Shown: piece after piece, positions 1 to 5,324 of the stretch | How the letters are laid out: the number at the start of each line of letters is the position of its first letter | Position numbering within the stretch: the first letter of the stretch is position 1 | NCBI GenBank assembly: GCA_018334855.1 | Contig: JAGXLE010000034.1 | Coordinates: forward strand, 1 to 9,609 | Source of the DNA: Desulfobacterales bacterium | Lineage (GTDB): Bacteria; Desulfobacterota; Desulfobacteria; Desulfobacterales; Desulfosalsimonadaceae | Length of the DNA stretch: 9,609 nt | Direction: 5' to 3' | Position numbers and translations under genes: made by a program | Notes under the pieces: model-generated | What the model was told of the DNA's origin: nothing | The model's database searches: none | What the model saw: the letters and a program-made list of their open reading frames with translations, nothing else

Positions 1-121
1 AGGAGAGATTAACAGGAACAGACTTGCCGTCCTGAATTTCAAAAACCTCAACCGGACATACCTCGACGCATTCCTCGCAACCTTCGCACTTGTCGGCATC
101 CACAATCGGATTAAAAGCCAT
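1..121 (-). CDS. 4Fe-4S ferredoxin, N-terminal part (C-terminus outside window)
   Basis: A small bacterial-type ferredoxin, a soluble electron carrier, of which the first 40 codons are present; the gene runs off the left edge. The translation starts MAFNPIVDADKCEGCEEC and contains C12-x2-C15-x2-C18-x3-C22-P, the classic binding motif for a 4Fe-4S cluster. In the 2[4Fe-4S] family, which is usually about 55-65 residues, a second Cys cluster would lie beyond the edge. The ATG is well supported by the Shine-Dalgarno AAGGAG at 129-134, 7 nt upstream. The gene has the same strand as the upstream 278-residue ORF, but a 128-nt gap with a promoter-like sequence suggests separate transcription. The partner enzyme cannot be inferred from the window. 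Such ferredoxins are abundant in anaerobes, including sulfate reducers. Confidence 0.93.
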   Translation of the reverse strand, partial: MAFNPIVDADKCEGCEECVEVCPVEVFEIQDGKSVPVNLS

Positions 122-128
122 TTTCAGT

Positions 129-134
129 CTCCTT
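129..134 (-). promoter_or_regulatory. Ribosome binding site of the ferredoxin gene
   Basis: AAGGAG on the minus strand, 7 nt before the ATG at 121. It is one of the two clear Shine-Dalgarno sequences in the window (the other precedes the IHF/HU gene) and fixes the ferredoxin start. Confidence 0.8.
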
Positions 135-209
135 TCCAAAATCTCTGAAATAAATGTTTATATATATCACAGTGCCTATAGTTTCTGTGTTTACGCAGCA
201 GAATTTTTT

Positions 210-238
210 TCAATATACCAAATAAATAATCGAGTCAA
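210..238 (-). promoter_or_regulatory. Putative sigma70-type promoter for the ferredoxin gene
   Basis: Reading the minus strand, TTGACT (238-233) is followed by a 17-nt spacer and TATTGA (215-210). An overlapping TATATT (217-212) gives a 15-nt spacer. The location, about 90 nt upstream of the ferredoxin ATG and just beyond the stop of the preceding gene, fits an independent promoter. The -35 is good and the -10 is ambiguous. A second AT-rich stretch (TATATATA near 158-166) could also act as a -10. The 122-249 gap holds nothing else that I recognise except short inverted repeats. Confidence 0.45.
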
Positions 239-239
239 G

Positions 240-249
240 GGACATGTCC
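240..249. repeat. Perfect 10-bp palindrome GGACATGTCC next to the ferredoxin -35
   Basis: GGACATGTCC is its own reverse complement. It lies between the stop codon of the 278-residue gene (250-252) and the putative ferredoxin -35 (233-238). It could be an operator half or a minor hairpin. It does not look like an efficient minus-strand terminator, because no T-run follows it on that strand. The function is unknown. Confidence 0.4.
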
Positions 250-1086
250 TTATTTTTTCAGGCCTTCTCGGCTCCGGCTGATCAGCACTGTTATGCGCCG
301 GCAATCGCCCATCCCATAGAAATCCAGACTAAAACCGTCGTTTGTGTGCCCTTCTGCAGACAAAACCTCCTGCAGGTCTTCGGGCGGAGAGTCAAGCCGC
401 TCCATGTATTCAAAACGTTCCTGCATCGATTCTATTACAGCCCGGCTCGGTGTAACCAGTACAGATGGGGGATCCTGATCAGCATCCATCAGGTAATGCC
501 ATGCCCGCAGCCTGGATTCGGTCATGTATGCCCCGGGATCATCGGCCCGCGGCCCGGCAGAATATCCGAAACCACCGGAAAAGCCCGGAGAATCCTCTGC
601 CCCACCACGTATCCCTGCAAACATCTTTCTGGCTGCATCGTCTGTCAGGGCGAGCTCATTTTCAATTTCAGAAGTCTGCCGGTCATGTTCCTGGGCCAGG
701 AGCAGAAACAGTCTGGCATAAAATACCGGGTCCGGCCCAGGCTCGGGCTCTTTGGGCCCCTTTAGGATTTCGGTGCTGATTTCAGGTGCAAATTCGCGGC
801 TGAAAAATCCGCTTTCTGCAAATTTTTTCAGGGCCGCGGCATCTTTTTGATGGACCTCTCCCCAGCTCTGAAAATGACGGGCCAGATCAGCCAGTCGCTG
901 ATCGTCTCCTTGCACCGGATACTTAAGTGCAATCCTGCCCCCGGCTTCAAGGTCCTGCATTGAAGCAGGGGTGCTGCCGGCTGCGGGCTGATATACCGCC
1001 ACCCGCCCGAATCGTGCATGGCAGGCCCCGGCCAGTTTTTCTGAAATAAACGTAAACGGGAAAAAAGCAGCTTTTAAATTATTCAT
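250..1086 (-). CDS. Conserved-looking hypothetical protein, coupled to the cysteine synthase-CysRS fusion
   Basis: A 278-residue soluble protein that I do not recognise. It has no evident signal peptide, transmembrane segment, P-loop or metal-binding Cys cluster. The N-terminus (MNNLKAAFFPFTFISEKLAG) may be a short beta/alpha element. The middle is acidic and Glu/Asp-rich with several predicted helices, for example around VFYARLFLLLAQEHDRQTSE. A Gly-rich low-complexity stretch (GGAEDSPGFSGGFGYSAGPR) follows. The C-terminal third looks ordered and ends in a beta-like segment, CRRITVLISRS. The ATG lies only 2 nt after the TAG of the fusion gene, so it is very probably in the same transcript and translationally coupled. 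An AAAGGA lies about 20 nt upstream, too far to be a normal ribosome binding site. The reading frame is long, with codon use like its neighbours, so it is a real gene. The position hints at a role linked to cysteine or tRNA-Cys, but that is inference from context only. Confidence 0.85.
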   Translation of the reverse strand: MNNLKAAFFPFTFISEKLAGACHARFGRVAVYQPAAGSTPASMQDLEAGGRIALKYPVQGDDQRLADLARHFQSWGEVHQKDAAALKKFAESGFFSREFAPEISTEILKGPKEPEPGPDPVFYARLFLLLAQEHDRQTSEIENELALTDDAARKMFAGIRGGAEDSPGFSGGFGYSAGPRADDPGAYMTESRLRAWHYLMDADQDPPSVLVTPSRAVIESMQERFEYMERLDSPPEDLQEVLSAEGHTNDGFSLDFYGMGDCRRITVLISRSREGLKK

Positions 1087-1088
1087 AT

Positions 1089-3389
1089 CTAATCTATTTT
1101 TTCATCCTTTATCTCTATTCCGGCCTTTTCCAACTGCTCCCGGATCTTATCGGCCCTTGCAAAATCTTTGCTCCTGCGCGCTTCGCGGCGCTCTTTTAAC
1201 AGGGCCTCGATCTCGGGGGAAAGGCTTTTTTTCGTAAAGTCAAAAATTCCCAGAACCCGGTCAATATCGGCAAATGTCGAAAGAATCTTCTCTGCGCCTT
1301 CTGCTCCCAGCCTGTTTTCTGCCATCATGGTGTTTAGCTGTCTTATCTTTCTAAATACCACGGCCATGGCCCGCGGCATGTTAAGATCATCGTCTAAGGC
1401 GGAAACAAACCCCTGGCGGATGTCATATGCGAGCTGGTCCACTTCTTCTTCCGATATCGCCCCTGCTTGTTTTTCACTCTCGATATCCTGCAGGGATTGC
1501 ACGCATTCGTCAATACGCCTGATGGCGTTTCTTGCCTGGTCCAGTTTTTTACGGCTGTACTGCAGGGGTTTTCTATAATGTGCTGTAATCAGCAAAAAAC
1601 GAACATGGCGCGGGGTATATCCAAGCTCTTTTAATTCTTCCAGGGTGGGCAGCCCTGTTCTTTGCCCGCCGTCGGCCGCCTCATCTGCCAGGACCTGCTC
1701 ACAGTGCACCCAGTATCGGGCAAGCGGTTTTCCGGTCAGGGCCTTGGCAATTGCCAGCTCGTTTTCATGATGGGGAAAGACGAGCTCCCTGGTGCTGGTA
1801 TGGATGTCATAGGTTTCACCCAGGTGCTTCATGGACATGGCGGCGCACTGGATATGCCAGGAGGGCCGGACGTTTCCCCACTTTGTCTTGACATAGATGC
1901 CGCGCTTTAATTCTGAAAGTCGTGCCCTCTTGAGCAGGGTGAAATCGCGGGGGTTGTTTTTCTCGTACTCGTCGAGATCAACGGTCGCGCCCAGCTTGAT
2001 TTTATCTATATCAATGCCTGAGAGCCTGCCGTACTCGTCAAAGGCTCCAATGCTGAAATAAAGCGAGCGCAGCTTCTCATAGGCAAAACCCTTTTCGTAA
2101 AGCTGTTTTGATATCTCCACCATCTCGCTTACATGTTCGCTGGCGCGGGGATAGACCTCTGCCGGCACGATATTTAAGGCCTCCAGGTCCGAATTAAACA
2201 ATTCTATATAGTGGTTTGTAAATTCGGAAAGGGACTGGCCTGCGGCTTCCGAGCCCTGTATGGTATTGTCGTCGAGATCCGTGATGTTCATAACATGTGT
2301 TACCTGCAGGTCCCGGTAGCTCAGGTAACGAGACAGCAAATCGGAGAAAATAAACCGCCGGCACTCACCGAGCTGAATCCGCTTGTTGGCCGTGGGCCCG
2401 CAGGTATACATGGATACCCTTCCGCTTCTGATCGGGTCGAAAGCCATTTTGGACCGGGTCAGGGTGTTAAACAGGTATATCTCTGCCTTTTTTTTGACTG
2501 AAAACAAGGGGGTGCTAAGATAGCGCTCTCCGCTGTCAGGAAACATGACCACGATGGTGCCCTCTTCCATGCTTTGCGCTTCCCGGGCGGCTATCACCAT
2601 GGCAGCACCGCTGCTCATTCCCACGAAAAGGCCTTCCTCCCGGCCCAGGCGCCGGGTCATTTCAAAAGCTTCCTCGTCGTCAATGTTGATCTTTCTGTCG
2701 AGCCACTTCTTTTCAAAAATTTCCGGCCTGTATGCCTCCTTCAGGTTTTTAAGGCCCTGGAGCTTGTGGCCCAGATAGGGCTCGACACCAATTATCCCGA
2801 TTCCCGGATCATATTCACGAAACCTGCGGGCACATCCCATCACAGTGCCTGTAGTGCCCATGGTGGCCACGAACGTAGAAATCCGCCCCCCGGTCTGGGT
2901 AATGATTTCCCCGGCAGTGCCGCTGTAATGAGCCTGCCAGTTTGCCGGATTATTGTACTGGTCTGTCATGAAATAGCGGCCGGGGTCATCTCTTACCATC
3001 CGGTATGCTTCCTCTATGGCCCCGTCGGTGCCAAGATGTCCGGGGGTCAGAAGGATCTCCGCGCCGCGGGCGGCCAGAATCTTGCGGCGCTCCATTGAAA
3101 CGGCATCAGACATGGTCAGAAGAAGCCTGTAGCCTTTGACCGCGCAGACCATGGCGAGTCCTATTCCGGTGTTTCCGCTGGTTGCTTCAATAACAGTCTT
3201 TTCAGGGGTAAGCTCACCGGAGCGCTCGCCTTCCTCTATCATGGCCAGGGCAGGACGGTCTTTTACCGATCCGCCGGGATTTACGTATTCCAGCTTGGCA
3301 AGTATCCGTACGGCCGGATTGGGATTTAATCTCTTAATTTCAACAAGAGGTGTTTTGCCGATGGCGTCGAGTATCGAATAATGTGTCAT
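1089..3389 (-). CDS. Fusion of CysM-type cysteine synthase with a cysteinyl-tRNA synthetase-like domain lacking HIGH and KMSKS
   Basis: A 766-residue two-domain protein. Residues 1 to about 296 are a PLP-dependent O-acetylserine sulfhydrylase of the CysM type, making cysteine from O-acetylserine and sulfide or thiosulfate. Visible motifs are NPGGSVKDR with the Schiff-base Lys43, TSGNTG (70-75), MGTTGT (177-182, the CysM form of the phosphate loop) and PDSGERYLST (284-293). A basic linker, about 297-303, follows. Residues 304-766 match CysRS end to end (IYLFNTLTR..., NITDLDD, helical C-terminal domain). By gap-free comparison with remembered E. coli CysRS, the zinc ligands are kept as C330, C515, H540 and E544, together with W511 and H530. 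HIGH is replaced by Q339-L-G-E342, KMSKS by A572-D-G-G-Q576, and the GGG after DIH by TST (531-533). The C-terminus stops before the usual GTxWR tail. The ATG lies 4 nt after the tmk stop, implying coupling; an upstream extension would overlap tmk. The synthase half is probably active, while aminoacylation by the other half is doubtful. Confidence 0.92.
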   Translation of the reverse strand: MTHYSILDAIGKTPLVEIKRLNPNPAVRILAKLEYVNPGGSVKDRPALAMIEEGERSGELTPEKTVIEATSGNTGIGLAMVCAVKGYRLLLTMSDAVSMERRKILAARGAEILLTPGHLGTDGAIEEAYRMVRDDPGRYFMTDQYNNPANWQAHYSGTAGEIITQTGGRISTFVATMGTTGTVMGCARRFREYDPGIGIIGVEPYLGHKLQGLKNLKEAYRPEIFEKKWLDRKINIDDEEAFEMTRRLGREEGLFVGMSSGAAMVIAAREAQSMEEGTIVVMFPDSGERYLSTPLFSVKKKAEIYLFNTLTRSKMAFDPIRSGRVSMYTCGPTANKRIQLGECRRFIFSDLLSRYLSYRDLQVTHVMNITDLDDNTIQGSEAAGQSLSEFTNHYIELFNSDLEALNIVPAEVYPRASEHVSEMVEISKQLYEKGFAYEKLRSLYFSIGAFDEYGRLSGIDIDKIKLGATVDLDEYEKNNPRDFTLLKRARLSELKRGIYVKTKWGNVRPSWHIQCAAMSMKHLGETYDIHTSTRELVFPHHENELAIAKALTGKPLARYWVHCEQVLADEAADGGQRTGLPTLEELKELGYTPRHVRFLLITAHYRKPLQYSRKKLDQARNAIRRIDECVQSLQDIESEKQAGAISEEEVDQLAYDIRQGFVSALDDDLNMPRAMAVVFRKIRQLNTMMAENRLGAEGAEKILSTFADIDRVLGIFDFTKKSLSPEIEALLKERREARRSKDFARADKIREQLEKAGIEIKDEKID

Positions 3390-3393
3390 TACA

Positions 3394-4032
3394 TTAACTT
3401 TGCTGCAAAAAACGGTCAAGTTCTTCTGCAATAGCCCTGCCGACCCTCTGCTCCGGCTGATCCGCCTCAATTACCCTGATGCGTTCGGGCTCTTTTTCCG
3501 CCAGGACAAGATATCCATGCCTGACGCTTTCATGGAAGCGAAGCTTTTCTCTTTCAAACCTGCTTTCACCCTGCCGGCGAATGCCTGAATCAATCTGTTT
3601 CCAGGCCCGGGATAGCCCTGTTTCGGGCGGAAGATCAAGTAAAAAAGTAATATCCGGCCTCAGGCTCCCCAGTACAAGGCTGTTTAATTTTTCTATGATT
3701 GCCGGAGGTATTCCCCTGGCCTCTCCCTGGTAAACCACGGTTGAATCGCAGAAACGATCGCAGATCACCGTCTTGCCGGCATTCAGTGCCGGCTTTACAA
3801 CCCTGCTTACGTGCTGGGCCCTGTCTGCTTCATATAAAAGCAGTTCTGCCATGGTATCAAGACCTGAATTGCCGGGATCGAGCAGAAGGGCCCGTATCTG
3901 TTCTCCTATCTCCGTACCTCCCGGCTCCTTGGTGACCAGACATGAATGCCCCAGAGCCTCCAGATGTTTTACGATACGGCCGATCTGGGTCGACTTGCCT
4001 GAGCCTTCAATACCTTCAAGGGTTATAAACAT
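3394..4032 (-). CDS. tmk: Thymidylate kinase (dTMP kinase)
   Basis: Phosphorylates dTMP to dTDP with ATP in the cytoplasm, the last specific step towards dTTP. The 212 residues are normal for the family. The start MFITLEGIEGSGKSTQ carries the P-loop G7-x4-GKST (7-15). EPGGTEIGEQIR (36-47) and the DRF motif (92-94, then CDST) are dTMP-site signatures. The LID region around 142-160 has Arg152, Arg153 and Arg158, fitting the bacterial type with catalytic Arg in the LID rather than in the P-loop. I chose ATG 4032 because family members begin directly with the first beta strand; an in-frame TTG at 4047 would add five residues, and neither start has a strong Shine-Dalgarno. The gene lies 23 nt after the YhaM-like gene and 4 nt before the cysteine synthase-CysRS fusion, so it is an operon member. 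Confidence 0.96.
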   Translation of the reverse strand: MFITLEGIEGSGKSTQIGRIVKHLEALGHSCLVTKEPGGTEIGEQIRALLLDPGNSGLDTMAELLLYEADRAQHVSRVVKPALNAGKTVICDRFCDSTVVYQGEARGIPPAIIEKLNSLVLGSLRPDITFLLDLPPETGLSRAWKQIDSGIRRQGESRFEREKLRFHESVRHGYLVLAEKEPERIRVIEADQPEQRVGRAIAEELDRFLQQS

Positions 4033-4055
4033 GGTCAGAATGCTCAATCCACGGT

Positions 4056-5012
4056 TTAGGCGATGGAATCCGGCTTTGCCTTGAAAAAAAACCGTTCCAG
4101 GGGTTTATGATAGTCAGTCCAGTCGGCATAGGGATCCTGGCTGTCCATGAACTCCCGGATACCGGTAATCTTGGAATCAATTTCATCCAGGTAGTTAAGC
4201 AGTACGGCTTCCAGTGTCTTGGGCGGTTCCGGTGATCCGAACTCCCGGCTGCCGTGATGACTGAGTACCAGGTGTTTTAACAAAAGCGCTTTGCTTTCAG
4301 AAATGGAGGTCATGCCCGCCATTTTCTCCTCAATCATCCGGATGCCGATGACAATGTGATTTACAAGCCTTCCCTCGTCAGAATAATCAATCCGGCTGTC
4401 ATAGGTAAATTCATGTATCTTTCCGATATCATGAAGGATCGCACCCATAATCAGAAGATCCCTGTCTATGCCGGAATAATGTCCGGCCACCCGGTCTGCA
4501 AGCAGTGACAGCGACAGGCTGTGCTCGAGCAGTCCGCCGATATAGGCATGATGCATCTTTTTGGCAGCCGGCGCCTTTTTAAATTTCGAGACAAAACCGG
4601 AATCCTGCCAGAACCTGTCCAGCAGTTCGCGCAGGGAGTCTGACTCCAGGGTCCCGCCCAGGGTTTTTAAACGCTCAAACATCTGCTCCGTATCCCTGCT
4701 TGTGGCAGGCAGAAAATCGGCTGCATCAATACCTTCAGATTTTTTGCTGACATCTTTTACCACTACCTGCAGATCACCCTTGTATTCGGAGACGGCGCCC
4801 TGGAGGTGCACGAAATCGCCCGCTGCCGCACAGGAGGAGATATGTTCGACATTATCCCAAACCACTCCCCTGATCCGTCCTGTTTTATCCGAAAGCGTCA
4901 GGTTAAGATAAGGGGCCCCGTCTTTCTTGTGCCCCAGGGTCTTTTCGGATAAAACAAATAAATCGCTTACCGCCTGGCCGCTTCTGAGCTGATTTACAAA
5001 CTGCTTCTTCAT
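4056..5012 (-). CDS. YhaM-family 3'-5' exoribonuclease (OB-fold plus HD domain)
   Basis: A 318-residue protein matching the YhaM family, metal-dependent 3'-to-5' exonucleases acting on RNA and, in some members, single-stranded DNA. An N-terminal OB-fold nucleic-acid-binding domain spans about 13-90, with PYLNLTLSDKTGRI and the strand GDLQVVVKDV. A linker of about 100-150 leads to an HD phosphohydrolase domain with H154-H155, GGLLEHS (159-165), the HD pair in LHDIGK (193-198), a further His in NHIVIG and a final SHHG; these are the expected metal ligands. The start is ATG 5012 (MKKQFVNQL); an in-frame TTG at 5030 would add six residues. The gene appears to be first in the leftward operon, 23 nt ahead of tmk. 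The exact substrate is not shown by the sequence. Confidence 0.9.
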   Translation of the reverse strand: MKKQFVNQLRSGQAVSDLFVLSEKTLGHKKDGAPYLNLTLSDKTGRIRGVVWDNVEHISSCAAAGDFVHLQGAVSEYKGDLQVVVKDVSKKSEGIDAADFLPATSRDTEQMFERLKTLGGTLESDSLRELLDRFWQDSGFVSKFKKAPAAKKMHHAYIGGLLEHSLSLSLLADRVAGHYSGIDRDLLIMGAILHDIGKIHEFTYDSRIDYSDEGRLVNHIVIGIRMIEEKMAGMTSISESKALLLKHLVLSHHGSREFGSPEPPKTLEAVLLNYLDEIDSKITGIREFMDSQDPYADWTDYHKPLERFFFKAKPDSIA

Positions 5013-5041
5013 TTGCCAAATACCCTGCAACCGCTTAGTTT

Positions 5042-5058
5042 GCGGGCTTTTTGCCCGC
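5042..5058 (-). other. GC-rich hairpin in the 5' leader of the yhaM-tmk operon
   Basis: A perfect 6-bp stem, GCGGGC/GCCCGC, encloses a 5-nt loop (AAAAA on the minus strand). It lies about 30 nt upstream of the YhaM-like ATG and downstream of the putative promoter at 5091-5119, so it would be transcribed in the mRNA leader. No T-run follows, so it is not an intrinsic terminator. It may stabilise the mRNA or affect translation. The structure is directly visible; its role is inference. Confidence 0.5.
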
Positions 5059-5090
5059 CTTCCGGCTTGACTTTTTTTGTATTCCGGTTT

Positions 5091-5119
5091 TTTATACTGG
5101 AAATTTAGACGTGCATCAA
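5091..5119 (-). promoter_or_regulatory. Putative sigma70-type promoter of the leftward yhaM-tmk operon
   Basis: On the minus strand TTGATG (5119-5114), exactly 17 nt, then TATAAA (5096-5091). This would give a leader of roughly 70 nt before ATG 5012. The -35 lies 10 bp from the -35 proposed for lptD on the opposite strand, giving a compact divergent promoter pair. Confidence 0.5.
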
Positions 5120-5129
5120 GGTAATATTC

Positions 5130-5159
5130 TTGACATGATGCCTTGTCAGGACTTAAAAA
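5130..5159 (+). promoter_or_regulatory. Putative sigma70-type promoter of lptD with nested inverted repeats
   Basis: A perfect -35 TTGACA (5130-5135) is followed by TAAAAA (5154-5159, 18-nt spacer) or TTAAAA (5153-5158, 17-nt spacer). Inverted repeats overlap the core: TGACA-N8-TGTCA (5131-5148), TCAGGA-N15-TCCTGA (5146-5172) and GACTT-AAA-AAGTC (5150-5162). These could be operator sites; no known regulator motif was recognised. The rest of 5160-5290 shows nothing that I recognise. Confidence 0.4.
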
Positions 5160-5290
5160 GTCAAAATCCTGAAATTTTGTTTCGGCCGTACAAATTCTGA
5201 CCTTTCATATTTGCTTTCGTGCTTCAAAATTATGCTTGAAAACTGCCGACAGACCACAGAACACTATCTGAGCCGCGCCCGAGTCAATCC

Positions 5291-5314
5291 GGGGACAGAC
5301 TTAAGCCTGTTCCC
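5291..5314. repeat. 24-bp imperfect palindrome (GGGGACAGACTT / AAGCCTGTTCCC)
   Basis: Two 12-nt arms meet at a central TTAA and pair at 11 of 12 positions: ten Watson-Crick pairs, one G-T wobble and one A-C mismatch. It resembles the GGGGACAGAC...GTCTGTCCCC palindromes that I recall as scattered intergenic elements in proteobacterial genomes, sometimes linked to REP-type (RAYT) transposases. That link is recollection, not a search result. It lies just upstream of the chosen lptD start, which is one reason for not extending the gene over it. Confidence 0.5.
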
Positions 5315-5324
5315 ATTTTGCAAT

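Noticed and set aside
168..189. CACAG-N12-CTGTG inverted repeat and an adjacent TGTGA half site in the ferredoxin leader, possible CRP/FNR-type operator
   Set aside because: Only one half site resembles a CRP/FNR-like motif, the spacing of the dyad is wrong for it, and 5-bp arms this far apart occur by chance.
239..258. Palindrome followed by a T-run on the plus strand, resembling an intrinsic terminator
   Set aside because: No plus-strand gene precedes it, the possible stem is about 5 bp, and the T-run is the coding start of the minus-strand gene's 3' end.
244..765. 173-residue plus-strand reading frame
   Set aside because: It lies antisense within the well-formed 278-residue minus-strand gene, has Pro/Arg/His-rich shadow composition, and lacks a ribosome binding site.
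2574..3098. 174-residue plus-strand reading frame
   Set aside because: It is wholly antisense to the cysteine synthase domain and has no recognisable family features.
3390..3470. Upstream extension of the cysteine synthase-CysRS frame
   Set aside because: The extra 27 residues overlap the end of tmk and resemble nothing; the family start MTHYSILDAIGKTPLV fits ATG 3389.
5067..5098. TTGACT...TATACT on the plus strand as an lptD promoter
   Set aside because: Both hexamers look good but the spacer is 20 nt, outside the usual 16-18; the TTGACA at 5130 is better placed.
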